From Sphingomonas bisphenolicum (GTDB taxonomy: Bacteria > Pseudomonadota > Alphaproteobacteria > Sphingomonadales > Sphingomonadaceae), in assembly GCF_024349785.1 (NCBI RefSeq), contig NZ_AP018817.1:1891501-1955500 (forward strand): a stretch of DNA of 64,000 nt, read 5' to 3'. Positions 51,006 through 60,615 of this stretch are shown here, in pieces. Numbering within the stretch: the stretch's first letter is position 1; the number at the start of each line of letters is the position of its first letter. Below the pieces are notes generated by a model. It made no database searches. It was not told the origin of the DNA and saw nothing but the letters and a program-made list of their open reading frames with translations. The position numbers and the translations under genes are program-made.

Positions 51006-52205
51006 CTATGACTGGTAATCGACTTGGCCACGCCATTGGAGTTCCACGCTTGCCGGATCGAAGAGCATGTTAAGGATAAGGCCAGTAGCCAGGGCTGCTG
51101 CGAACGCCGTAGCAAGATAAAAGCCATATATCGCATCACCCAGATATTCGCCGATCAATCCCATCGTCAGAGGGGCGGCGACGGCACTGACGCAGGTGAA
51201 GAAGAGGATGACGCCGGAAATCGCGCCATGCTGTGCCTTGGGAAAGCAACTGATCCCCTTCGAGTTCAGGGTCGGATAGATGACTGACATGAACAGGCCC
51301 GACAGTGGTAGAGCGATGACGGCGAAGGGGCGTCCGCCGAATATCGCGCAGGCGAAGCAGAGCAGAATGGCGACGCCGCACAAAGCCATCACGCTGGTCC
51401 AGTCATAGCGTTCCAGCAGCCAGAAGCCGCCGAACCGGCCGATCACGCGCAGGATGAAGAAGATCGACAGCGCATAGACGGCCCATTGCCAGCCGGGGCC
51501 GCTATAGCCCGCGAGCAAAGTGGGCATCCAGACATAGATGGCGGTTTCGACCCCGACATAGAGCATGATGCCGGAACTGAATGCCAGGGCATAGCGATTG
51601 CGTAGCATCGCCAGCATGTCGGCAAACGGCGCGCCATCCGGGACGGCGGCACGCATCGGTGGATAGGGAACACGCCAGGCGACGATCATAAGCAGACCGC
51701 AGAATATCGCGGCGATCAGGTAAAGCCATTTCCACGACGCGTCATGCGACAGGAGATAGGCGACGATGGCCGGGCCGATGATCGCGCCGATGCCGAAAAA
51801 GCCCTCCACCACGTTCATCGTCGCGGTATGGGCGCGGGTCGATGTGGATATGTCGCCGATCAGCGCGAGCGCGGCGGTCTTGAAGATGCCAACGGCAATG
51901 CCGCCGACGAACAGCAGGACGAGGAAGAGGCCGAAACTGCTGATCCAGGCGAAGAGCGAGGCGCTGAGGCCGAACAGGCCAAGGCCGATGAGGATCGTCG
52001 CCTTGCGCCCCAAGCGATCGGCCAGCGAGCCGAGCAACACGCCGCCCAAGGCTATGCCGCTCATCGTCGCATAATGGAACGATCCGCCTGCGGTCATGCC
52101 GAGATTAAATTCGCGGGTGACCGAGGGGATGATGACGCCGACCGATTCCGAAGTCATCGCGAACATCAGAAACATGAGGTAGGTGAGCCAGCGAATGCGT
52201 GCCAT
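51006..52205 (-). CDS. MFS transporter
   Basis: 399 residues, 12 predicted helices; motif A-like GSLADRLGRKATIL between helices 2 and 3 and a repeated motif in the second half (GRFGGFWLLERYDW). No signal beyond the first helix. Last gene of the sucrose operon; it likely moves the released sucrose, glucose or aromatic/aliphatic acid across the inner membrane. Confidence 0.9.
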   Translation of the reverse strand: MARIRWLTYLMFLMFAMTSESVGVIIPSVTREFNLGMTAGGSFHYATMSGIALGGVLLGSLADRLGRKATILIGLGLFGLSASLFAWISSFGLFLVLLFVGGIAVGIFKTAALALIGDISTSTRAHTATMNVVEGFFGIGAIIGPAIVAYLLSHDASWKWLYLIAAIFCGLLMIVAWRVPYPPMRAAVPDGAPFADMLAMLRNRYALAFSSGIMLYVGVETAIYVWMPTLLAGYSGPGWQWAVYALSIFFILRVIGRFGGFWLLERYDWTSVMALCGVAILLCFACAIFGGRPFAVIALPLSGLFMSVIYPTLNSKGISCFPKAQHGAISGVILFFTCVSAVAAPLTMGLIGEYLGDAIYGFYLATAFAAALATGLILNMLFDPASVELQWRGQVDYQS

Positions 52206-52217
52206 CGTCGTGCGATC

Positions 52218-52748
52218 CTAAACCAGCCTATATATGCGAATGCGGACGGCGGGCGTCCTGAGTTCGGGAACCGGGCCTAAGGTGCCTGCGAACATCGCTT
52301 CGTTCAGCCAGCCGTGCGGTCCGGTGGGTGCTTCGAAGGTGGTGGTGGTTTTGGCATAGCCTTTTCCGGCCAGCCCTTTGTTCTGAATACGGATGACGGT
52401 GCCGTCGGCTTCGCGCATCAGATAGGCGGCTTCCAGTTCGGTGAAGCCGTCCGGGCGGATCAGTTGCCAGTCCATGCCTTCGGGAAAGATCGTACCGCTG
52501 ATCCTTGGCCCCTTGAACGTGCCGCCGGTGATGGGGATGCGGACGCGCTTGCCGTGCGGGGTCGTGCCGATGTCTTCGGGCGGTCCCAGCGTGACGATCG
52601 CTTCATAGACGAATTCCGCACGCGGCGTGTCGTCGGCCTTGGCTTGGGCGGCGATGCCCGGCGTGTCGATCAGGCCGGTCGCCACGGCGCCCGCGGCCAG
52701 CAGCACACCCCTGCGCGATGGCAGGTTATCATGTTGTTCGTCCGCCAT
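52218..52748 (-). CDS. Exported DUF3237 protein
   Basis: 176 residues from ATG 52748. Twin-arginine-like signal (LPSRRGVLLAAGAVATGLID), then the DUF3237 barrel: FVYEAIVTLGPPEDIGTTPH, RVRIPITGGTFKGPRISGTI, GMDWQLIRPDG. The family has no settled function and is often found beside catabolic and TonB genes. It ends 12 bp before the MFS start. Confidence 0.85.
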   Translation of the reverse strand: MADEQHDNLPSRRGVLLAAGAVATGLIDTPGIAAQAKADDTPRAEFVYEAIVTLGPPEDIGTTPHGKRVRIPITGGTFKGPRISGTIFPEGMDWQLIRPDGFTELEAAYLMREADGTVIRIQNKGLAGKGYAKTTTTFEAPTGPHGWLNEAMFAGTLGPVPELRTPAVRIRIYRLV

Positions 52749-52814
52749 GCCTATGTCCTCTCCCGACGATGGAGCGCGCCCTTTGTGGAAGGCGCGCTCC
52801 ATGGGTGTTTGTTA

Positions 52815-55175
52815 TCAGAATTGCATGCCCAGACGCACGCCATAGGTGCGGGGCGGATCATAGTTCGCGGTGGTGCTGCTCCACACCGTCACCAGATTAT
52901 TGGGCACCCGCTTGTCTTCCAGATTGTTGACAAAGGCGGTGAGCGACAGTTGCCCGTTGTCGGTTTCGTAGCGCAGGTTGAGGTCGGTCTTGGTATAGGA
53001 TGCGCGGCGGCTCTGCGCATAATTTTGGATGTCGCTGAAGGTCCGCGACTGGACGTAGAAATCGACGCTGGGCGTCAGGCTGCCTGCGCCGCCCAAGTCG
53101 AAGATATGTGCATAGCTGGCGCGGGCGCTCCATTTGGGGGCGTTGGCCAGTTCGTTGCCGGATACGTCGCGAATGACGGTGCCGGGCAGCGGCTGGTTGC
53201 CGAAAGCGGCCGTAATCGCATTATAATTGCCGCTGGCCGAATTGAGATTGTCCGATGCGTTCGGGAAGGAACGGATCTTCGCGTCGAGATAGGAAACATA
53301 GCCGCTGATCCGGTCGGCGCGGGTCGGCCGGAATACGGTTTCCAGTTCGATGCCGCGCAGGCGGGCCGTCGCGGCATTGGTCGTCACCGCCGACACCTGA
53401 TTGGTGAGCGGGTTAAGGACAATGCTGGAAACCTGAAGATCCTTATAGTCCATGTTGAAGGCGGTGGCCGACAGATAGAGTTTGCCGCCCATCAGCGAGC
53501 TGCGGACGCCGACTTCGTAATTGGTTACGGTTTCCGGCTGATATTGGCGATATTGCGGAGCGTTGCCGCTGGCTTCCAGACCGCCGCCGCGGAAGCCCGT
53601 GCCGACGCTGGCATAGACGAGCGTTTCGGGGGTTACTTCATAATTCACGCCGGCCTTCCAGCTGACGTTGGAGAATTTGGCTTCCGGCCGGTTGGTGTCG
53701 TCGGACAGGGCATAGACAAAGGGGATGCCGGGGCAGGTCGTGGGCGTGATGTTCGCTAGCGTGATCGTGTCGCCGGGGCAGACCAGTTCGATGTTGCGCT
53801 GGTTGACCTGTTCCCATGTGGAACGCACGCCGCCCAGTATCTTGAGGCCCGGCGCGATTTCGAACGTGCCCTGACCGAAGACGGCCTGCGACTTGGTACC
53901 CTGACCCCGGTAGGAGGTTACGACATCGACGCCGCTGATGGTCGAAATATTGTTGCCGGTGCCGACGACCTTGGAGATTCCGGCCGCGTTGAAGATGCTG
54001 TTGAAAGGGGCAGGTGCGGTGTCGCCCGCATGGAGCAGGCGGGTGCCGGAGGGTTGCTTGTCCTGATAGAGATAGCCGCCCAGCACGAGATTGAACGGGC
54101 CGGAATCGAAGTTGGCATTGAGTTCGTGCGACCGGGTTTCGGTGCGCCGGTCGATATTTTGCTGCGTGAAGACGCCTGTCGCGGAATCCACGCCGATATT
54201 CTTCAGCACCGAATAACCGGCCAGGTAAGTGAAGGACAGCGTATCGCTCGCCTGCCAGGTCAGACGCGATCGGGCGGCGTAATATTTTATGTCCATCTGG
54301 TTGTCAGTGACGAGATCCTGCCCGGCGTTGACGGTTTCGTCGTAGATCGTCTGGATCGGGCCAAAGGTGCCCGCTGGGATATTGGCGTTGGGATAGACGT
54401 TGCGGCTGCGCATATAGGTGAGCGGGATCGTGCCCTTATTTTCCCCATAGTTGAGCGACACGCGCCAGGTCAGGCTGTCGCCCAGACGCAGGATGGAGTT
54501 GACGCGCAGGCCGGCCTGATCGGTCTTGTTGTAATTCTGGCGCGCGCCATATTTGCCTTCATACCCGTCATCCACCTGCCGGTAGGCGGAGACGCGCAGG
54601 GCGAAGGCGTCGCTGATCGGCAGGTCCACGGCGGCGCGGGCGCGGACTTCGTTGAAGCGGCCATATTGGATGTCGGCGTTGAAGCCGAGCGTCTTGCCCG
54701 GATCGGCAGTGTTGATGTTGACCACGCCTGCGGTGGCGTTGCGGCCATAGACGGTGCCCTGCGGCCCGCGCAGAACCTCCACCGATCCAAGGTCGAACAG
54801 GCCAAGCGTCAGGACGGCGGCGGACGGATCGTAGATGCCGTCGATCTGCGTGGCGACGGTCGAATAGCCGCTGAAGCTGTTGTTGGAGCCGATGCCGCGA
54901 ATGGCGAAGCCGTTTTGGCTGGATTGCAGGCCGGGCACGGTGCTGGTCAGCGCGGCGGCGGAATCCACGCCTTGCCGGTTGAGGGTGTCCTGCGTCACGA
55001 CGCTGACGGCGACGGGCGCCTTGGACAGCTTCTCGGAGGTTTTCTGCGCGGTGACGACGATGTCGCCCGCATAGTTTTCGGGCGCGGTCGTGTCCTGCGC
55101 CAGGGCGGGGGAGGACAGGGCCGTGATGCTGGCACCGATGCTGGCGCTGGCGAAAAGGAATGACAGTCTGTTCAT
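52815..55175 (-). CDS. TonB-dependent outer-membrane receptor C
   Basis: 786 residues with signal peptide ending ALAQD. Plug: DIVVTAQKTSEKLSKAPVAV, VEVLRGPQGTVYGRNATAG, and a barrel ending YGVRLGMQF. It is of a different subgroup from receptors A and B. It sits inside the sucrose operon between the SGNH esterase and DUF3237 genes, so its ligand is probably sucrose or an acylated sucrose. Confidence 0.95.
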   Translation of the reverse strand: MNRLSFLFASASIGASITALSSPALAQDTTAPENYAGDIVVTAQKTSEKLSKAPVAVSVVTQDTLNRQGVDSAAALTSTVPGLQSSQNGFAIRGIGSNNSFSGYSTVATQIDGIYDPSAAVLTLGLFDLGSVEVLRGPQGTVYGRNATAGVVNINTADPGKTLGFNADIQYGRFNEVRARAAVDLPISDAFALRVSAYRQVDDGYEGKYGARQNYNKTDQAGLRVNSILRLGDSLTWRVSLNYGENKGTIPLTYMRSRNVYPNANIPAGTFGPIQTIYDETVNAGQDLVTDNQMDIKYYAARSRLTWQASDTLSFTYLAGYSVLKNIGVDSATGVFTQQNIDRRTETRSHELNANFDSGPFNLVLGGYLYQDKQPSGTRLLHAGDTAPAPFNSIFNAAGISKVVGTGNNISTISGVDVVTSYRGQGTKSQAVFGQGTFEIAPGLKILGGVRSTWEQVNQRNIELVCPGDTITLANITPTTCPGIPFVYALSDDTNRPEAKFSNVSWKAGVNYEVTPETLVYASVGTGFRGGGLEASGNAPQYRQYQPETVTNYEVGVRSSLMGGKLYLSATAFNMDYKDLQVSSIVLNPLTNQVSAVTTNAATARLRGIELETVFRPTRADRISGYVSYLDAKIRSFPNASDNLNSASGNYNAITAAFGNQPLPGTVIRDVSGNELANAPKWSARASYAHIFDLGGAGSLTPSVDFYVQSRTFSDIQNYAQSRRASYTKTDLNLRYETDNGQLSLTAFVNNLEDKRVPNNLVTVWSSTTANYDPPRTYGVRLGMQF

Positions 55176-55244
55176 GATACTCTCCCTTTGATTGCCCGGA
55201 ACGGCTTGATCCCCTTGATCCGGGCGATTGTTTTTGTGGCGATG

Positions 55245-56495
55245 TCAGAAGCGGAAATGGTCCCGCGCGGCCTTGGCCATGGCGGCATAGCCGGCGTCGG
55301 ACGGATGGAGTTTGTCGCCGCAATCATAGGCGGCGAGGATATGGTCGGGGGCGGATGGGTCGCGCACGACCGCGTCGAAATCGATCACGCCGTCAAATTC
55401 GCCGCTGGTGCGGATCCACTGGTTGATGGCCTGACGGATTTTTTCCTTTTCGGGCGTGGCGTAGCCAGGGAAGGTGGAGCCCAGGAACGGCGTCAGCGTC
55501 GCGCCATGCACCTTGATCCCACGGGCATGGGCACGCTGGATCAGCTGACGATAGCCTGCGATCAGGTCATCGGCGCTGATCGTGGGATGATTGCCTGGCG
55601 CGCGGGGGTTTTTGAGGCCGCTGAGGCCAAGGTCGTTGATCCCTTCCAGCAGGACGATGTCGGTGACGCCCGGCACGGCCAGCGCGTCGCGGTCGAAGCG
55701 AGCAAGGCCGCTCTGGCCGACTTCGTCGCGCAGGACGCGGTTGCCGCCGATGCCTGCATTGGCGATGCCGATATTGGCGATGCCCTTGTCGGTCAGCAGG
55801 CGTGCCAACTGGCCCGGCCAGCCGCGCAGCAGCGGATCCTTCGCACCGAAGCCATCGGTGATGGAGTCGCCGAAGGTGACGATCGCGCGGGCCGTCCGGT
55901 CCGATTGGACGAGGACCGAGGAGACGATTTCGCGGGCGGAGACGGAGGTCATGTTGGTCAGCGTGACCGATGCGGTCTGGTCGGCGCCGGTGGCCCATTG
56001 TGCGATATGATTGGGGTCGGACTGGGGCAGCGTGACCTTCACGGGCAGATAGACACTGACGATGGCGACTGCGCCGGGCTTTACGGAAAGCGCGAGCGGA
56101 TCGGACAGCAGAGGCGCGCCCATGGGCAGGCGCACCGAGCGTGCGCCGGAAAAGGTCAGCGGGCGAAGGGTGGTGGCGTCGATCCGACCCTGCGCATCGG
56201 CAAGGGCGATGGTCGCGCTGCCGATCGTCACGTCCTGTAGCTGGGTTTCGCCGGACAAGCGGACCTGTAATTTCGTGCCGCCTGCGCTCAGGCGCAGATG
56301 GTAGCGGATGGTGCCCTGCACTTCCGGCGCGGGCTGCCAGAAATCATAGGGGAGTTTTTCGGTCGGCACGGACGGGCTGGACGCCCAACTCGCCACCCAG
56401 CGGCCATTGTCGGCGGCGAAAGCCTGCATCGGCAGCAGTACGGCATGGAGCGCGACGGCTGCTAGAGCGCATAGGCCCGACCTCATCTTACGCAT
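55245..56495 (-). CDS. Exported SGNH/GDSL-type esterase
   Basis: 416 residues; signal peptide ends AFAAD. After a ~190-residue N-terminal beta-domain come the SGNH blocks: Ser in VTFGDSITDGFG, Gly in NAGIGGNR, Asn in EGINDLG, and Asp/His in DKLHPSD. Such enzymes remove acyl groups from carbohydrates. The start overlaps the tannase-family stop by 13 bp, so the two esterases are made together. Confidence 0.92.
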   Translation of the reverse strand: MRKMRSGLCALAAVALHAVLLPMQAFAADNGRWVASWASSPSVPTEKLPYDFWQPAPEVQGTIRYHLRLSAGGTKLQVRLSGETQLQDVTIGSATIALADAQGRIDATTLRPLTFSGARSVRLPMGAPLLSDPLALSVKPGAVAIVSVYLPVKVTLPQSDPNHIAQWATGADQTASVTLTNMTSVSAREIVSSVLVQSDRTARAIVTFGDSITDGFGAKDPLLRGWPGQLARLLTDKGIANIGIANAGIGGNRVLRDEVGQSGLARFDRDALAVPGVTDIVLLEGINDLGLSGLKNPRAPGNHPTISADDLIAGYRQLIQRAHARGIKVHGATLTPFLGSTFPGYATPEKEKIRQAINQWIRTSGEFDGVIDFDAVVRDPSAPDHILAAYDCGDKLHPSDAGYAAMAKAARDHFRF

Positions 56496-58243
56496 TCGAA
56501 ACTATCCTCTCTCTCGATGTCGCCCTTGCCCTTGTACCGGGCATATTCGGGATATTTGCAGATCGGGCGGGTGCGGCCGGGCCAGGGGCTGGCGGCCGAT
56601 GCGACGCCATGGAGGCGATCGGGTGCGCGGCCTTGTTCGACCCAGGCGACCATCGCGGCGAAGGCGTCATAGCGGTCGGTGGCGGGACCGCCTTCACAAT
56701 GATTCATGCCGGGGACGGGGAAGATGCGCGCGGTGTCGGAGGCCGCGCCATGATAGCGGGCATCCATTTCGCGATACCATTGCAGCGTGTCGTTCAGCGT
56801 GAAGACCGGATCGGCTGCGCCATGGGGGACGATCAGCTTGCCACCGGCGGCGCGGAAGGCGTCGATGTCGGGCGAACGCGCGGACATCATGTCCCAGCCG
56901 GATTCGCTGAAGGGGGCGGCGGTGCGATAGATGGCGTCGGCATCTCGATCGAAATCATAGGCCATCTGCCATTGCAAAAGCTTTTGTGGGTCGGGCGAGG
57001 CGAGCGTCGGTGGCGTCTGGAAGATGGTCGGCAGGGCGGACCCGCCGATCAATATGTTGAGCGCGGGCACGCCTTCCTTGGCGAGGCCCAGTTTCCATAC
57101 GGCCCAGCCGGGCGCGCCGATGCCGCCGTCCCAGGGAAAGCTGGCATAGAGGGCCGTGCCGTCGCGCTTGCGCGGGCCGGACAAGGACTTGGACAATATG
57201 TCGATCTGCGCGCGGGACAGACACTGGCCGCTCTGGTCGCCCTTGCAGGTGAAGCTGTGCAGGACCGGCAGCACATCGGCGTTGGTGCATTGATCGATGC
57301 GCATGACGAGGCCGTCGACCAGCCCGTCCTTCCCATCGCAGGCTTTCAGGACAGCGCTGCGCACGATGCCGAGCTGGGCGGGGGAGTAGAGGCTGGCAAA
57401 CTGGCTGAACGGGCGCACGCCCTTGGCGTCGGGCTTGAGCAGCCGCCCGAAATGCTGCGCGTCCCACGTCTGGGCCAGACCGGCGCGGGGTAGGGACATG
57501 CCCGGCGCGGCGGCGACGATGCCGTTGAAGGAATTGGGGTAGCGATGGGCGAGCGCGAGGCCTTCCTGCCCGCCCTTGGAGCAGCCTGCAAAGTATGAAT
57601 AGCGCGGCGCTTTGCCGTAGAAGGTGGTGACGGCGGCCTTGGCGGCCTGGGTCACCGCGTCGAGCGAGGCATAGGCATAGTTGCGGCGCGCTTCCGGATC
57701 GAAGCCGAAGGCGACCGCGCCGCCCTTGGTCGGATCGCTGTTGACGGCATTGTCGTGGCCGGAATCCTGGCTGACCACGGCATAGCCCTGGGCGAGGGCC
57801 GGGGTGACGAGGCCTACGCCTGCCGTTGCGCCGAGCGCATTGCCGATTTCGCCATTGGTGCCGCCGCCGCCCTGAAACAGGAAGCGACCATTCCAGTCGA
57901 GCGGCAAGCGCAGATGGAATTTGATGGCGTAACTTTGGCCGTCCACGCCCTTGCGTTCGGCCATGACTGCGCGAATGTCGCAATGGCTCTTGAGCGGCGT
58001 GGCGTCATATTGGAAGTCGCGTGGGTCCGGTTTCGGCGCTGGTCCTTGCGGCACGAAGTCGGCGCTGGTGACCCGGGTGGAAGCGTCGGGCCAATGACCG
58101 CGCAATGTGTTGGCGAATGCAGCGCATCGACCGCCATCGGATGCGTTGGGCGCAACGGGGCTTGCCGCAGATACCGGCGCGCACGCGACGATGAGCGTGG
58201 CGAGGGCGGAGGTCGTGAACCAATGGCTGGCGTGGCGGATCAT
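56483..58243 (-). CDS. Exported tannase/feruloyl esterase-family enzyme
   Basis: 586 residues with a signal sequence carrying a Cys (IVACAPVSA; possible lipoprotein). Catalytic elbow GCSKGGQ, the neighbouring Cys typical of the CS-D-HC tannase family, Asp in HGAADPVFTL and His-Cys in GMNHCEGG. It hydrolyses gallate, ferulate or similar esters on sugars or alcohols. Start ATGA overlaps the fructokinase stop. Given the sucrase upstream, a phenolic or aliphatic sucrose ester is the most natural substrate (inference). Confidence 0.92.
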   Translation of the reverse strand: MIRHASHWFTTSALATLIVACAPVSAASPVAPNASDGGRCAAFANTLRGHWPDASTRVTSADFVPQGPAPKPDPRDFQYDATPLKSHCDIRAVMAERKGVDGQSYAIKFHLRLPLDWNGRFLFQGGGGTNGEIGNALGATAGVGLVTPALAQGYAVVSQDSGHDNAVNSDPTKGGAVAFGFDPEARRNYAYASLDAVTQAAKAAVTTFYGKAPRYSYFAGCSKGGQEGLALAHRYPNSFNGIVAAAPGMSLPRAGLAQTWDAQHFGRLLKPDAKGVRPFSQFASLYSPAQLGIVRSAVLKACDGKDGLVDGLVMRIDQCTNADVLPVLHSFTCKGDQSGQCLSRAQIDILSKSLSGPRKRDGTALYASFPWDGGIGAPGWAVWKLGLAKEGVPALNILIGGSALPTIFQTPPTLASPDPQKLLQWQMAYDFDRDADAIYRTAAPFSESGWDMMSARSPDIDAFRAAGGKLIVPHGAADPVFTLNDTLQWYREMDARYHGAASDTARIFPVPGMNHCEGGPATDRYDAFAAMVAWVEQGRAPDRLHGVASAASPWPGRTRPICKYPEYARYKGKGDIEREDSFECVR

Positions 58244-59154
58244 GCTGGCGTCTCCCGCAGGGCATTCTGGCCGATGATGATCGCGCCCAGCGGTCCAGCC
58301 TCACGCCCCAGTCCCGGTGGCACGATCAGATCGTGCAGGGCATCAAGGTCCAGACCCGCCAGATAGCTGCCCAGATTGTCGGCGACCGCGACGCGGATGT
58401 TGTCGAGCAGGGCGGGGCGGTGGTCGAGAACGCCGCCGCCGATCACCAGACGGTGGGGCGAAAGGCACAAGATGAGCATCGCGGCCCATTCGCCCAGTTC
58501 CGCCGCGACCCGTTGCCATATAATATCGTCGTCCGGCACCTCGGCCAGGGGGCGGTTCGCGCGCGCGGCCAGCGCGGGGCCACCGATCAGCCCCTCCAGG
58601 CAATCGCCATGAGCGGGACATGCACCTGCAAATGTGTCGCCCGGCGTGCGGCGGATGCGCATATGGCCCGCTTCGGGATGAAGACGGCCATGAACGGCCT
58701 TGCCATCGACGACGATGCCCAGCCCAACGCCGGTGCCGATGGTCGCATAGACGTGGACAGGGCAATCGGTCGAAGCGCCCCAGGCGCCTTCCGCCAGCGC
58801 TGCGCCCGCCACGTCGGTATCTATCCCCACCGGTATGGCGAAACGACGGGCGAAATGGCCATGGACATCCACGCCCGCCCAGCCGGGCTTGGGCGTATTT
58901 TCCATATGCCCGAAATGCGGGTCGGCGGGGTCAAGGCAGAGCGGGCCGAAGCTGGCGATGCCGATCGCTGCAAAGGGCGCTCCCCTGCGCCAGCCGTCCA
59001 GCGCGGCGGCGATATCGTCAAGCGTTTCCGGCCCTCGCGTCGGCCAGCGGCTTTGGTGCAGGATCGTGCGGCCCCGCGCCAATGTCGCGATGCATTTGGT
59101 GCCGCCCAGCTCCACACCGGCGATCAGGGTGTCCTTATCGATCACGCCAGCCAC
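58240..59154 (-). CDS. ROK-family fructokinase
   Basis: 304 residues. ATP motif GVELGGTKCIA, GIGTGVGLG, catalytic Asp in GIDTDVAGAAL, and the zinc motif HPEAGH...CPAHGDCLEG found in ROK fructokinases. It phosphorylates fructose freed from sucrose to fructose-6-phosphate in the cytosol. Overlaps the GH68 gene by 13 bp. Confidence 0.93.
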   Translation of the reverse strand: MAGVIDKDTLIAGVELGGTKCIATLARGRTILHQSRWPTRGPETLDDIAAALDGWRRGAPFAAIGIASFGPLCLDPADPHFGHMENTPKPGWAGVDVHGHFARRFAIPVGIDTDVAGAALAEGAWGASTDCPVHVYATIGTGVGLGIVVDGKAVHGRLHPEAGHMRIRRTPGDTFAGACPAHGDCLEGLIGGPALAARANRPLAEVPDDDIIWQRVAAELGEWAAMLILCLSPHRLVIGGGVLDHRPALLDNIRVAVADNLGSYLAGLDLDALHDLIVPPGLGREAGPLGAIIIGQNALRETPA

Positions 59155-60266
59155 GCGCGTTCTCCGTCCAGCATGATCTGTAGTTCGGGCGCGGGGGTGC
59201 CGCCGAAATGCGCGCGGGCTTGCGCGACATCGCGGGGCGGCTCCGTCAGCCCGACCAGATCGACGAAACTCTGCACGCGCAGGTCCGGCAAGACCAGCCA
59301 GCTATAGGCCTGATAAGGCGCGGCGGGCGGATTTCCGAAGACAAGGCCTGACCCGTTCAACGGGCGCCACGGGCCAGATAGCCTTTCGGCGACCATGCCA
59401 TAAAGGCCCGTCGGACCAGCGGGGCCGGACGGCGCGAATACCTTGGTCTGGGTGGACCAGAAGAGATAATAAAGGCCGTTGCGGACGATGACATGCGGCC
59501 GCTCCAATTCGTTGTTGAGGCCGTCGGCATCGACCAACGGCGGCAGGATCTGCCAACCGTTCTCCGCGATGCGCCGGGCGATGCCGACGGCTCCGTTCCA
59601 GGCGGATGTGGATCGAGCAAGCGATCCGGCAAAGAGGAGATATTCCGCACCGTCGGCAGGATCGCGGAAGAAAGCGGGGTCGCGAAACGCCTTGATCGAT
59701 CCGATCGCGCCGCCGCCGGTCATGTCGCTGCTATAATGGACGTCGTCGGGCGTGACGCATTCCTTTGGCGTCGCCCAGGGCGACAAAATGACGCTGTCCT
59801 TCTCCACCGACAGGCGCGCGCTCGTCTGGAACAGCCTCTGGACGAAGCTGATTTCCGCCTCGTCCCGAATGCCCGCGACGGTGTAATAAAGGGTGATCGT
59901 CACGCCATCGGGCGACAGCATCGCCGAACCGGACCATTCGCGGCTGCCGGGAGACAGGCCATCGGGCAGCACCGGACCCAGATCATGCCAGTTCGCGCCT
60001 ACATTATGCAGTAGGCGCATGCGAGCCATGGCATGGCGGGCATCCGGGTCGGGCAGGATCGGCGCGGACAAGGAGATGAACAGTGTCCCGCCGGCAATTT
60101 GCGCCGGATGGCCGTCGGCGTGCTGAACCGGCCAATAGTCCCACAGGTCCAGACTATCGATCACGCGAGGCTGGGCCGTGATGAGGGGCGCGTAGGATTC
60201 AGGCGCCGCCTTGATGCGCATTACGTCTTGGGCTGTCCAGCGCGTTGGAATGATGGTGCCGCTCAT
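59142..60266 (-). CDS. GH68 sucrase (levansucrase/invertase family), cytosolic
   Basis: 374 residues from ATG 60266, where homology to GH68 begins (PTRWTAQDVMRIK). A longer frame to 60347 adds unrelated sequence. GH68 residues: nucleophile Asp43 in LWDYWP, SREWSGSAM, transition-state Asp196 in FRDP, and acid/base Glu255 in NELERPHV. No signal peptide, as in Zymomonas-type enzymes. It splits sucrose to glucose and fructose or transfers fructosyl groups. At 374 residues it is shorter than typical levansucrases, which favours hydrolysis over polymer formation (weak inference). Confidence 0.92.
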   Translation of the reverse strand: MSGTIIPTRWTAQDVMRIKAAPESYAPLITAQPRVIDSLDLWDYWPVQHADGHPAQIAGGTLFISLSAPILPDPDARHAMARMRLLHNVGANWHDLGPVLPDGLSPGSREWSGSAMLSPDGVTITLYYTVAGIRDEAEISFVQRLFQTSARLSVEKDSVILSPWATPKECVTPDDVHYSSDMTGGGAIGSIKAFRDPAFFRDPADGAEYLLFAGSLARSTSAWNGAVGIARRIAENGWQILPPLVDADGLNNELERPHVIVRNGLYYLFWSTQTKVFAPSGPAGPTGLYGMVAERLSGPWRPLNGSGLVFGNPPAAPYQAYSWLVLPDLRVQSFVDLVGLTEPPRDVAQARAHFGGTPAPELQIMLDGERAWLA

Positions 60267-60537
60267 GCCGCGATACGCCCGAAGGTCACGACCTTCGCCA
60301 AGGCGTGCAGTCCCTGGCGAAGGTCCGACTTCCGCCGCGCGGGCCATGCCGCCGGCGTAGTGCTCGTCATGGTGCAGGTGGGAACGCGAAACATGCTTTG
60401 GCCGATCCGTGCGACGTCGCCGCTGCGCTCATCGCGCTGATGCTTCATCCATGAAGCAACCCGTGTCAAAAGCAGCGCCCGCACCATCGTCCCCCAATTC
60501 GTCGTCTTATGTGTTGCAGCATTGCTATATCGAACAA

Positions 60538-60570
60538 CAAACGTTTGCAAGAGGAAATGCAAACGTTAGC
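60538..60570. promoter_or_regulatory. Double LacI-type operator before the sucrose operon
   Basis: Two copies of a CG-centred dyad: CAAACGTTTG (60538-60547) and GCAAACGTTAGC (60559-60570). Their centres are 22 bp apart, two helical turns. They lie between the LacI gene end (60616) and the GH68 start (60266). Even-length palindromes with central CG are the usual LacI/GalR operator form. Confidence 0.7.
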
Positions 60571-60615
60571 AATGGCATTTTGCTGCTATGGGCGATGTGT
60601 GGGGAACGCCGCCGA

